DNA of 20,414 bases from Silene noctiflora. Its lineage: Eukaryota > Streptophyta > Magnoliopsida > Caryophyllales > Caryophyllaceae. Shown piece by piece: positions 10,320-19,367 of this stretch. Below the pieces are notes generated by a model. The model saw only the letters and a list, made by a program, of their open reading frames with translations, searched no databases and was not told the origin of the DNA. The translations under genes were made by a program, and so were the position numbers. The DNA is taken from positions 7,060-27,473 of the forward strand of contig VHZZ01017023.1 in assembly GCA_009801015.1 (NCBI GenBank), in the 5' to 3' direction. The stretch's first letter is position 1. Each line of letters opens with the position of its first letter.

Positions 10320-10710
10320 CGACTCATGTCCGGGTCCGAACCCGACCCATGTCCAGCTGTACCTATGTCCCACCTAGAGGTGTTCTCGGACCCGGTTTGG
10401 GCTGGCCAGAGGTCGGGCCGGGCACTTCTGATCGGGCCTGGGAGAGGGCGGTGGGCCGGGTCGGGCTGTGGGAGATATGACCCGTGCCAGGCCCGTTTTC
10501 TATTTTAGGCGGGTCGTACCACTTTTTTTTTCTAAAATGGAGGGCCATGGAAGGACCGGGCTGGAAATTTATGACCCCCTGGGCCAAGGGCTGGTCAGAC
10601 CAGACCGAGCCAACATACCTAAAACAACGGGTCAGTGGCTGATCGGGCCGGGTTGGTCCGTCCTATTAGCCATCTTTGGTCCCATCCAAAAAAAAAAAAA
10701 AAAAAAAAAA
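10320..10710. mobile_element. GC-rich dispersed repeat ending in a 23-base A tract
   Basis: A sharp island of GGGCC, GGGTC, CCCGACCC and GGGCCGGG words (10320-10660) in otherwise AT-rich DNA ends in 23 consecutive A at 10688-10710. The word CCTAGAGGTGTTC at about 10373 resembles the edge of a dispersed plant repeat family rich in GGGCCGGG motifs. The terminal A run could mean a SINE-like retroposon, but I find no clear target-site duplication or Pol III A/B box. Open frames here (for example 10242-10508 and 10468-10803 on +) have no family resemblance and reflect high GC. Confidence 0.55.
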
Positions 10711-10897
10711 GTTGCGGGTAGTTGCCTAGTTGGTGTACAAGTTTCAAGTTTGAAGACAAGACTAAAGAGTGAAGAGTCTCTTGACAAATTATTTGAAGCC
10801 TAGTAATCTCCGCAAACATTTTCTTTTCTACACATCACATCTTCAGGTGAACCCAAGCACACTGCCATAGCCAGAACTCTCTTTATCTCCATAACCA
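10711..10897 (+). promoter_or_regulatory. MCAT proximal promoter and 5' leader
   Basis: These 187 bases separate the A tract of the repeat from the MCAT ATG. The last 80 are C/T-rich (TTTTCTTTTCTACACATCACATC), as plant leaders often are. There is no clear TATA box and no ATG in the final stretch. The transcription start cannot be fixed, and the promoter may overlap the GC-rich repeat. Confidence 0.45.
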
Positions 10898-13800
10898 ATG
10901 TCTTCCTCCATTGTTGCACCTTCCTTATCACTCAAGAAGCTTTCTTTGAGTTGCTCAGATTCTATTTTAACCTCCAAAGTTTCAACCTTTGCTGGGTTTA
11001 ACAATAATCATGCTAGTTTTCTTAGAATTCGTCCTAGAAATTTGGATGTTTCTAAGGTTCATATGAGTGTTTCTGTTGGATCTCACCCTTCTGTTGATGA
11101 TGCTCTCTTCTCTGCTTATCAACCCACTTCCGCCTTCCTCTTTCCTGGTCAGGTTGGTTTCTTTCCTTTCCGTTCCCATCATTTCTTTACGTTTTCCTTA
11201 TTTGGGTGTCTCGGTCATTTCCTTACGTTTCTGCCTTAAGTACGGGTAATTTGGTTATTGCTCACTGGTGTTTAGCTTTTGTTATTTTTTGTGAGGCCTA
11301 GTTCAATAATAGGTAAACAAATGATTGTGACGGAGGGAGTGTTTTCAAAGACATACATTGTCATATTTCCTAGTCTTTGTGGCAAAAGCAAATGTAAATA
11401 AATAACCTAGATGGAGGGATTGTCTTCACAATTACTTGATTAGGAATATTTCATATTTCATAATTCATACATGAAGAATTGAAGTTTTAGGGGATAATGT
11501 TTAATGAGTTGTTTCGCCTCCAATTGGAAAGCAAAAGCATACACAATCAATAGGAAAAAGATACCGAAAATTGGGAGCTTTTGATGGGGATTATGGTATA
11601 GGGTTGATCATAACTTAATGATTAGCAGGGAGCACAAGCTGTGGGAATGGGAGCAGAAGTCCAGAATGTGCCTGCTGCTGCTACATTGTTCAGCAAAGCT
11701 AATGAAATTCTTGGGTATGCCTTAATTTATAGTAGTTTTTCGACGGTTTTGTGATTAGAATATTCCGTTACTCCCTTCATCCTAACCATTTGTTTACCTT
11801 TGATTAAAAAGAATAAAAAAGGTAAACAAATGATTGGGACAAAGGGATTATATTTAAAGTTGTGATCTTTGGTTGAGAATGACATTATTCACATTCTTCC
11901 ATGAAGGGAATGTCTGACTTAGTTATCGGGTTTAAATATTGTAGTTTTGATCTTCTTGATATTTGCATCAATGGACCAAAAGAGAAGCTTGATTCTACTG
12001 TTTTGAGCCAGGTATGTGTTTCCTGTCCTGTTAGTTTGTGTCTTAATTAATTGGAATTTGGTCGCTCTTAGAGAGTTCGAGGCTCATACACCAGTCGCTA
12101 ATACCCGGAGTATTGGCGATCAAGTTTATGTAATGTTAAAGCGTGACTGGGGAAATTGTGATTCTTCTGTTAACCTGTTTATGCTTTCCTTCCTTGACTG
12201 AGTTCTATAAAAATGCTGTACTAGGAGATACATTAGTGATACATAGTACATCGTAAGGGGACTGTTATTTCCAGCTTGACAACTTAGTTATTGCTTATGT
12301 GATATCTAAGAAAATGTACCACTGTTAGAACTATCGAGTATTATGAAAAGATGCTTCAGCAATGGTAACTACAATGTAACATCCCTGCAGCCAGCTATAT
12401 ATGTGACAAGCTTAGCTGCTGTTGAGGTTTTGCGTGCACGTGAGGGAGGCCAGCAAATAATTGATTCAGTGGATGTGACTTGTGGTCTAAGTTTGGGAGA
12501 ATACACTGCTTTAGCATTTGCTGGAGCTTTCAGGTGTGTCTAGAAATTTTGACGAGATTGCTTTTGTTGATGCAAATTTTTTTGTCTTCTTTTTTAGTGT
12601 ATATGTTTAGGGACTAGCTCATTTGGTGGTATCCATCTGCTTTCTCTCATGGTTAAATTGCCACGCTGATGATATATTCTCGTCATCTTTAATAATGAAA
12701 GGCATATCTTTACCTTTTGCCCGTGCTCATTTCTCTCATGAGAATTGTGCTTTGCTAGAAAATAGAAACACACATTATTTGGTTGGAACTTGTGCTGCTA
12801 GCGATATTTTTTTGTAGTACTTGAGTGCTTACTTCACCATGTACTTTTTTATATTTCAAGCTTTGAGGATGGGCTTAAGTTGGTGAAGCTAAGGGGTGAA
12901 GCTATGCAGGTTAGATATCTTAGACTAGCTGCCTGCTGGTATCAATGTCCTCTTTTTTAAATTGTGAATTAATGATTCCGGTTCATTGTAGGCAGCATCT
13001 GATGCTGCAAAGAGTGGCATGGTTAGTGTCATAGGGCTTGATGCAGAGAAGGTTCAACAGTTGTGTGATGCTGCGAATGAAGAAGTCCCTGAAGAGGAGA
13101 GGGTTCAAATAGCTAATTTCCTATGCCCTGTTAGTACCTTGTACAACCAATGTTTAAAGCTCTACAATCGGATTCTCAGTATAAATGATAAAGAGTAAAA
13201 TGAATCCGTCTTACTAATGCAGGGAAATTATGCTGTTTCTGGTGGTTTCAAAGGAATTGAGGCTGTTGAAGCCAAGGCAAAGTCCTTTAAGGCCCGTATG
13301 ACGGTAATTTCTGTCTACTGTTTGATACCTAAGTGAGTACACAAGTCATACCTATAGGAGGGAACCTGTCATTTATCCTTCCTCGATCTTGTCTCAGGTC
13401 CGACTAGCTGTTGCTGGTGCATTCCACACCAGATACATGGAACCAGCTGTTTCCAGATTGGAATCCGCATTAGCTGCCACAGATATTAGGACACCTCGCA
13501 TACCAGTCATATCCAATGTTGACGCCCTACCCCATGCAAATCCTGACACCATTAAGAAGATACTGGCACGACAGGTAGTACGCTATTCGGTACTCGATGG
13601 CCAATAATTTTTCGAACTTGGAAAGGGAAACACTTGTAAGTTGTATACTCTAATTTAATTATATGGTAGGTGACTTCTCCTGTGCAATGGGAGACAACAC
13701 TGAGGACTCTTTTGAACAAAGGATTGAAGAAGAGCTATGAATTGGGACCTGGAAAGGTAAGTGTAGTATACTGGCTAATTTGTGCAATTTGTATCTTAAG

Positions 13801-13921
13801 ATCCTTAATAAAGTAAAAATGGTCGTCTCATAGTCCCTCTTCTTGGTGATGGAATCAGGTAATTGCGGGGATCATGAAGAGAATCGACAAAGCTGCAGCA
13901 ATCGAGAACATTAGTGCATGA
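10898..13921 (+). CDS. MCAT: Plastid malonyl-CoA:acyl-carrier-protein malonyltransferase (FabD type), 10 exons
   Basis: Exons: 10898-11152, 11629-11714, 11945-12011, 12391-12533, 12861-12909, 12992-13129, 13223-13303, 13398-13574, 13670-13756, 13859-13921. The join gives 381 residues and TGA. The enzyme moves malonyl from CoA to ACP, supplying the elongation unit for plastid type II fatty-acid synthesis. Residues 1 to about 54 are Ser-rich with few acidic residues, as in a chloroplast transit peptide. FPGQGAQ (82-88) opens the FabD domain. GLSLGEY carries the nucleophile Ser170, LRGEAMQ carries Arg195, GAFHT carries His283, and SPVQWE carries Gln338. These correspond to E. coli FabD Ser92, Arg117, His201 and Gln250, and the Ser-Arg spacing of 25 is the same. 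The C-terminus GPGKVIAGIMKRID...ENISA is close to Arabidopsis MCAT. All nine introns are GT-AG. The residue before the catalytic Ser is Leu, where bacterial FabD usually has His. Confidence 0.96.
11153..11628 (+). other. MCAT intron 1 (476 bp)
   Basis: It splits FPGQ|GAQ in phase 0, with donor GTTGGT and acceptor GATTAGCAG. It contains the orphan Stowaway end at 11311-11340. A second GGAGGGA-like word at about 11410 may be another remnant. Otherwise nothing is seen. Confidence 0.85.
11311..11340 (-). mobile_element. Stowaway-like MITE end (orphan) in MCAT intron 1
   Basis: AGGTAAACAAATGATT followed by GTGACGGAGGGAGT matches the right end of the complete small element in MCAT intron 2 (AGGTAAACAAATGATT at 11820-11835). 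No partner left end is visible nearby, so the copy is broken. Confidence 0.6.
11771..11848. mobile_element. Complete mini Stowaway MITE in MCAT intron 2
   Basis: 28-base inverted arms at 11772-11799 and 11820-11847 agree at 24 of 28 positions, separated by a 20-base AT-rich loop. The outer ends read CTCCCTT and AAGGGAT, with TA directly outside both (11769-11770 and 11849-11850), the Stowaway target duplication. It is only about 78 bp, near the minimum size, with no coding capacity. It occupies roughly a third of the 230-bp intron. Confidence 0.8.
12012..12390 (+). other. MCAT intron 3 (379 bp)
   Basis: Phase-0 intron between LSQ and PAIYV, donor GTATGT, acceptor TCCCTGCAG. No feature beyond a short hairpin near 12096-12118 (CGCTAATAC with GTATTGGCG). 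Confidence 0.85.
12534..12860 (+). other. MCAT intron 4 (327 bp)
   Basis: It splits the Ser codon AG|C after GAF, donor GTGTGT, acceptor TTTCAAG. I see nothing in it beyond ordinary T-rich intron sequence. Confidence 0.85.
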
Positions 13922-14058
13922 AAGATTCCAGGGAACTCATCTTACATACATCCTAGAGGCTAGCTTACTATTTTTTTCGAGCAGTCAGCGTTTACTCTTA
14001 TCACTGCGATCAGATTTATTGAAAATAAAAAATTGCAACTTAGATGTACTACCCGTAT
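13922..14058 (+). other. MCAT 3'UTR with candidate poly(A) signal
   Basis: After the TGA, a canonical AATAAA occurs at 14024-14029 within GAAAATAAAAAATTG, about 100 bases past the stop. This is a plausible near-upstream polyadenylation element. The true cleavage site cannot be read from sequence. Confidence 0.45.
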
Positions 14059-14213
14059 AGTAATGCCTACGACATGCCCTCAAGAACATTATTTTGATTG
14101 TCCTTGTCAGCTCAGAAGCTTATACTAGAAAATGTCATGTTAGCAGGACAAGTAATGTCTACAAAATGCCCTCAAGAACATTACTTTCATTCTGTCAGCT
14201 CAGCTCGGAGCTT
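14059..14213 (+). repeat. Diverged direct duplication downstream of MCAT
   Basis: AGTAATGCCTACGACATGCC at 14059 and AGTAATGTCTACAAAATGCC at 14151 begin two copies of about 63 bases. Both continue with CTCAAGAACATTA and end in a GTCAGCTCAG...AGCTT motif. The offset is 92 bases. The second copy has a small deletion in GATTGTCCTTGTCAG relative to the first. Confidence 0.85.
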
Positions 14214-15280
14214 CTGCTCGAACATACCTAGGTACTGTGGTAAGTCGTATACGACATTCTATGATGATGTATGCTTGTCAGTATGACAGTATCACGCATC
14301 TTATATCATGTAGTATGAACACATGCTAGGATTGTCAAACTAGTAAAGGGAGACATAATGATCATGGGATCATATGGGCTATTCGACAATGTTTATCAGT
14401 TTATGATTGGGAAACTGTGTCGACTATTGGCAGCCATAATGGTGTTTCTGAAAGACTGAAACTGGTAGATTTTCTTGCTTGTACTTCTCAACTTGGTGTG
14501 GGTTTTCCCTCACTCTAGCTTGAGGTTTAGCCAAGGCGTTAGCTAGGCTAACCAGAGATCTTTCAGATGGACTCCAGTTTTGATTCCCTGTGTTTATCAG
14601 AAGGCCGGACCAAGGTAAAACTCATTAAAGCCAACGACCTCCATGTGTGCGTTCATTACCGGATCACGTAGTTTTCCCACAGAATGATTTCCATTTTCCA
14701 ACTGTACAAGAAGTGAGGCGATTTTGTTGTCTGAATTTCGTGTAAACGTCGATCAAGCAGAACAAAACCGTGTGAAATGTACATGGCTGTTACTTGTTAG
14801 TGTGTCGAATGAGGAAGAACAAATGGCTCTATTCAAGCATTATGAAATCAGTACGTCTCACCTCATACGGCTACGGCCAATTCCGTCTGAAGGCTTTAGG
14901 CGGAATTGAATTTGTGTTATGAAATGGGGGTAAGAATAGAGTAATACAAGCTTCAACTCAATGAAATCTAGGTTTATTATGTAAGCAATAGCTTACAATT
15001 TAGGAGTAAACACAAATGTCATTTAGTTTTGTGCTTCAATCTACTAAATTTTGAGAAGAGTTAAAGAGTAATCTCTTAACAAGGAGATTTACAATAAGTT
15101 ATTGAGACACTATTTTAACATTTTACTGCAGAAATAACCATGACACTATAATACTATCATTCACTAATAAAAATGGTCAATTTAAAGTCATTACGAAAAT
15201 GAGTACCAACTACCAAGTAACTAAAAAGCCAATGTCAACAATAACCATGAAAATTATTTAGTACATTGCATACAAGAGGC
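14214..15280. other. Intergenic DNA without recognisable genes
   Basis: AT-rich spacer between MCAT and the FAM32A-like gene. Short open frames (for example 14724-14909 on +) show no motif. No terminal repeats or RNA genes were seen. Confidence 0.65.
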
Positions 15281-15289
15281 ACTGATATG

Positions 15290-15545
15290 CAAGGATGACA
15301 ATGGGTTGGGCCCAAGTTGTCCTAGCTCGTAAGAGATTGTTCTAATTTAATCAGAGGTCTCGAGCTAATCTATCAGAGGAGTTTTCCCTTTTCAGACATG
15401 TTAGACCGAAGAACTGTTCTCGTGTCTCAAGCCCATGAAGGTGGATTTCGTGCCGTGTCGTATCGTGTTATGCCAGTTAAATGAAAATGGCGGCTCAGAC
15501 CCAACCCACGCTCCATGTACATGGTATTGTGCCATGCCTTAACAA
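15290..15545. repeat. Probable dispersed-repeat debris upstream of the FAM32A-like gene
   Basis: The words GATGACAATGGGTTGGGCCC (near 15294), GTGCCGTGTCGTATCGTG (near 15450) and ATGGCGGCTCAGACCCAACC (near 15487) are richer in GC than the surroundings. They resemble GC-rich plant dispersed repeats of the kind seen near 10320-10680. Boundaries and class cannot be set. It may overlap the promoter of the gene downstream. Confidence 0.35.
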
Positions 15546-15559
15546 AATTATACACACAG

Positions 15560-15665
15560 TTCGTATTTTCATCTTTTAAAAGCGCAATACAAGTTCTTCC
15601 GAACGAAGCCACCATTCTCCAGGCTCCTCTCCGGCAACCTTCGTCAGTTCTCGCAAATCCGATTA
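15560..15665 (+). other. Predicted 5'UTR exon of the FAM32A-like gene
   Basis: The C/T-rich leader-like stretch AGGCTCCTCTCCGGCAACC (15620-15638) ends at ATTA|GTGAGT, a strong plant donor at 15666. A clean TTCCAG acceptor stands at 18001-18006, five bases before the ATG at 18012. This implies a non-coding first exon. The 5' limit is a guess; an ATG at 15515 lies upstream of the likely transcription start. Confidence 0.5.
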
Positions 15666-15774
15666 GTGAGTTATATTATCTCTATTTTACTAATTCTTAA
15701 TCAATATTATTACGGAATAATTTATTTTTAACTGTTCTTAGATTGATTTTTTGTTTGTTTAAATTAAATTCCCG

Positions 15775-15788
15775 AACCCTAACCCTAA
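15775..15788 (+). promoter_or_regulatory. Telo-box (AACCCTAACCCTAA)
   Basis: Two telomere-type units, AACCCTAACCCTAA, lie about 110 bases downstream of the inferred leader exon. Telo-boxes near plant transcription starts are known in genes for ribosomal proteins and other housekeeping components, where Myb-like telomere-repeat factors bind. The position in the first intron fits that pattern. Function here is inferred. Confidence 0.55.
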
Positions 15789-16161
15789 TTTCATGATTAT
15801 GGATGGAGTAATTATTTATGATCGGTTACTTGTTTGTTTCGTTGTTTGTTTACTAATTTGAGTGATTGATCAAGATTGGTTATGTATGGTTATTCAATTA
15901 GACGATTAGTTGCGAATGGTAATTCGATTTTGTTGGTGAGCGAAACGTTTCTTTAATCAGTGCTTAGTACGTTAATTACGAGAATAGTGTAGCAAACGAA
16001 GCGATTTCTAATGCCATTGCCCTTGGCAAGTTGATGGAGAAATATTACAGAATTGGCTACTCGTATAAATAGAACTATTAAACAATCATGGGATTGTTTA
16101 ACTAGTACGTCTTGTGTGCGATGGTCATATTTGTACGACAAAGTTGTTTAAAGCATATGAT

Positions 16162-16221
16162 CATCGTGTTTCTCTGCCTTAAACATAGAAACATTGTGTT
16201 TCTATGCCTTAAACACTTTCT
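16162..16221 (+). repeat. 30-bp tandem duplication
   Basis: CATCGTGTTTCTCTGCCTTA at 16162 recurs as CATTGTGTTTCTATGCCTTA at 16192, both followed by AACA. The two copies are adjacent with a 30-base period. Confidence 0.8.
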
Positions 16222-17558
16222 GTACAATTAAGATATTCGCGTTCATTTGGCACCTTTTCAAGTTGCTCTCTCTGTTTTTCTATTTTCTGTGCATTTTTAA
16301 GAATTTGCCCTCACATTATAAGAAGTGGGAAGAAAACAAAAGATCGGATAGAGCAATAACTAAATCTTTGAGCTAAACCATAAGTAGTCACTTTTAAGTA
16401 AGAATTCAATTAGGCATCACGAAGAGACAGTATGTCTCTCCAATATCTGATGCGCAAGTGTTTGATTAGACCTGTTATTGTAATTAGAATTTGAATCCTG
16501 AAAAATATTTTTTGATACTTTTAAATCATTTGAATTCTATCCTACTAAGTTGAGTTCTCTGTTGTTGGATATTATGACACGGGATTATCAACTTTAGATT
16601 TTCCTTAGATGATGATTTTTCGTTGAAGTTATGTCACTATGCAAAGATGGCTATGGAGTTTATGTAATAATCATTTTGATATATAGGCAGTAATGCCTTT
16701 TTTCTTAAGAGCTCCCTGCTCCTTAAATCACGTGTCCGTCACTGGGCCTTGTGAGTTGTGAGTTTAGGGAGATGATAATAAGACATTATAGGATTTTTAA
16801 TGACGACTGTTTTGGTTTGGATTTCAATTAACTTGCTCCGTATATGGTTTTTTATCCTGCTCTAAATGGTAGCGGTTTATTGAAGACTAGGTTTGGGTTA
16901 TTTTCTGTATCGGATCACGATTTTAATCTTCAAAATGAACTGATATTTAGATTTGTGTGGTGGTTAGCAACTTTGTAGGTGGGATGAGTGTGACAACAAT
17001 TCCTTCTCTTCACACGGGAAGAGTTATGATGAGTTTTTTATAGAATTGTTGTTTATTTCAATGGTACAATGAGGATTCTTCCTCATCTTTCTGGAGAGGG
17101 GAATATCTCCAACCTTATTTGAAGAATTTGATGAATGGGTGAGAATACATTGTCCTCTCTGAATGTTGAATATAAAGATGAACAAGTGATATGTGGTTAT
17201 CCGTTATTACGCCTTTTCCTCATTTACGCATGCTTATATGAGGTTAAAACTATGATCTGCATGCAATATGACAACGTAACGTTAGTGACTTGGAGAGTTA
17301 GAGGCCCTTGCCTATGGCGAGAAGGTGGGTCTAATGTAAGTGAACTCACCCGAGGTGGTTATTGGATGATCGATAATGAAAATTGCATTATATATACTTG
17401 TTGGATGAAGTTGCAAACAATTTAGTTATTCATTTTTCCAAAGCTTTGTGAAACCTGAAATGGAACTTCTGAGGGGCGTGCAATATGCATGTGAAGTATT
17501 TTATTAAATGGTGACTAGTGTCCAAATGGGTTTCAAATGATAGGCTTCCTATAGTTTC

Positions 17559-17603
17559 CATCTTGCATCTTGCATCTTGCATCTTGCATCTTGCATCTTG
17601 CAT
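17559..17603 (+). repeat. Minisatellite (CATCTTG)6
   Basis: Six perfect 7-base units CATCTTG run from 17559 to 17600, followed by a partial CAT. Perfect identity points to recent slippage. It lies in the inferred 5'UTR intron of the FAM32A-like gene. Confidence 0.95.
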
Positions 17604-18011
17604 ACATCTTTTACTCCATGTTATGGCATCCTGAAATCTATTCCTTGATTGTATCTTTCCTAATGGTGTATATGTATCTCTGATGATATTGTTGTGACGT
17701 GTGTGCAAAAAGACTTGTCTTTCTGCATTACATTTTTTTCAGGAGCTTCTGTTGCCCTTGATAAGCACAGTTGCTTTGTGTGGAGTACTTGAAACTTAAA
17801 TAAGTGTAAATTTGGGCATTGAGTGGAAATTCTCTAGAAACTTTGTGCAAATGAAGAATATTTGATGCAACTGGTCCCTGTTTAACTGTTTTCTTCAAAC
17901 TCTTAGTTTAATCTTTGTTTTATAAGCAAACCTGCAATTCTTGTCATATTTCGTATATATTGGACTTCGAATATCAATATTTGATGTTTGGTTGATCTGC
18001 TTCCAGAAAAG

Positions 18012-18948
18012 ATGTCGGCATATGAAAATGTTGTTGGTGGTAAGCTGAAGCTTAAGGGTAAAGCATTGGATGTGAAGAGTAGTGGTGTCAAGAAGAAAAA
18101 GAAACAAAAGAAGCTTTATGAAGATGTCACTGAGAGAAAGGAAGAGAAAGTAGAAGGTTAGTTTATGACTTTGCTACGACATACTGCTCAAATTATTTCT
18201 TCGCTTCGGACTCCTCTTGAGTCAAATTGGCTTCTTTCGTTTGATATCATTTTACTCTTATGTTTCTTTTCTTTTCAGAGCTTTCAGCTTTGTGCTGTCT
18301 TCCTGAACTACTTATCATATATTGTCTTTTGGATGTCAATTGATTTTCAATTTTTTTTAGTCAAGCTTGTTTTATGCTGGTCGCCTCAACTGTATCAAAT
18401 ACGGTGAAAATATGTCGCTCTTTTATTTCCATCTCAAAAGAGTAGGAGGCATGGCTAGCTTGTCTAATGGTGGAAATAATGAGCATAAATGTATTTGTTC
18501 CTGGTTTAGTTTTACAATACTCGGAAACATATTTTAGAATCACCCATTAATGAAACACGGGAGTTGTTAGTAGTTACCATTACTGGTTAAAAAATGGAAT
18601 TATACTCTTCTATGATTATATGATGATGCTCAAGTAAGACGGTTTCATACAAGTGTGTAAAATTTTCTCTTGCTTGGTGTAGGTGGCGATGCAGAATCAT
18701 CTCTTGCTGATGGGGAAGAAGAAGACCCGAATGAATCCGACAAGTTAGGTGGGGAAAGAAAGGCTGGTAACTTTGGTGATCATCTAACACCTGCTGAGAA
18801 ACGATACATAGAGCAAAGAGAGAAGCTAGATGCCCAGAAATACGAAAAGACATCTAAGAAATCTCACCGTGACCGTCTCGATGACTTCAACCAGTACCTG
18901 GCTGATCTGAGTGAGCATTACGATATTCCTAAAGTTGGTCCTGGCTAA
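18012..18948 (+). CDS. FAM32A-like protein (DUF1754 family), two coding exons
   Basis: Coding exons 18012-18156 and 18683-18948 join G|GT (Gly-49) into 136 residues and TAA. Order: KLKLKGKAL (11-19), a Lys cluster KKKKKQKK (27-34) resembling a nuclear localisation signal, and an acidic linker (about 50-70). Next come LTPAEKRYIEQREKL, and a C-terminal block from SHRDRLDDFNQYL (109-121) through HYDIPKV (127-133). Human FAM32A (about 112 residues) shares the N-terminal LKLKG, the Lys run and the C-terminal THKQRVEDFN...EHYDIPKV. In human spliceosomes its C-terminal tail reaches the catalytic centre and supports exon ligation, so this plant protein is probably a nuclear second-step splicing factor. 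The start is the first ATG after the UTR acceptor and gives the family's MxAYE-like N-terminus. The acidic insert explains the extra length. Confidence 0.9.
18157..18682 (+). other. FAM32A-like gene, coding intron (526 bp)
   Basis: Donor GTTAGT, acceptor TTGGTGTAG, splitting a Gly codon. Close to the acceptor, 18634-18660 holds GTAAGACGGTTTCATACAAG followed by TGTGTAA, a likely MITE fragment. The rest is T-rich intron. Confidence 0.85.
18634..18660. mobile_element. Fragment of GGTCTTACA-type MITE
   Basis: The words GTAAGACGGTTTCATACAAG and TGTGTAA resemble the termini of the element at 19368-19476 (TGAGGCGGTCTTACATA and TGTGTAAAACCGCCTCA). It ends about 22 bases before the exon 2 acceptor. 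No full element can be delimited. Confidence 0.4.
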
Positions 18949-19367
18949 GTGAGCGCTTTCATCATGCCCTTGGGCTGTAAAATTCCTTGTACACCGGTAT
19001 TGTTAACTGCTTTTAGTTGCGCTAGTTTCATTGGAATGTGTAGTCCTTTCTTCAGTGCACCAAGGCTGAGAAAACCATTGTCCTCGACGCTGGTTTTGTC
19101 CAAAAAATTATGCTTTAATGACTGCTTAGCATGCATCTTTTTAATGTGGCTGGCCTTTTCTGTATGAGTGATGTTGGCCTTCCGGGTCGCATTCCTTCAA
19201 CTGATAGAGTGATAGCAGTTGCACGTTGCCTTTGTTCTTGCAAAAAAGATTTGTGTTTGAATTAAAGTTCCTCTGAAGAATTTGCCTTCTTTTATATGAT
19301 GGTCGATTTTACACTCAAAATTACAGAAGATGTGTATTCAACCCTTTTATCTTATTACAAATATACT
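18949..19367 (+). other. FAM32A-like 3'UTR and flank
   Basis: This follows the TAA of the FAM32A-like gene and should hold its 3'UTR. An AATTAAAG word near 19259 is a weak poly(A)-signal candidate. Short frames (18949-19167 on +, 18945-19136 on -) have no family resemblance. Confidence 0.5.

Larger units (their letters stand above)
15666..18006 (+). other. Long 5'UTR intron of the FAM32A-like gene (about 2.34 kb)
   Basis: Inferred from the GTGAGT donor at 15666 and the TTCCAG acceptor at 18001-18006. It contains a telo-box at 15775-15788, a 30-bp tandem duplication at 16162-16221 and a (CATCTTG)6 array at 17559-17600. Another acceptor-like TTTTTTTCAG precedes 17743, so a further leader exon is possible. 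Open frames within it (for example 17135-17425 on +) resemble no family known to me. Confidence 0.5.

Noticed and set aside
10242-10803. Overlapping + and - strand open frames upstream of MCAT
   Set aside because: They come from high GC in the dispersed repeat and from the A23 tract (a Lys or Phe run). No homology is recognised.
12096-12118. Short hairpin CGCTAATAC/GTATTGGCG in MCAT intron 3
   Set aside because: A 9-bp stem with one wobble pair is expected by chance in this much sequence, and there is no flanking element.
13389-13607. MCAT exon 8 frame starting at an ATG-less extension and ending VVRYSVLDGQ
   Set aside because: Family alignment requires splicing at 13574/13575 to VTSPVQWE. 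The tail is intron 8 read-through.
15515-15700. Upstream ORF or small protein before the FAM32A-like gene
   Set aside because: Its ATG probably lies upstream of transcription start, and the frame crosses the inferred donor at 15666. There is no motif or homology.
17559-17603. Possible CRISPR-like array
   Set aside because: The units are contiguous 7-mers with no spacers, in a plant intron. It is a minisatellite.
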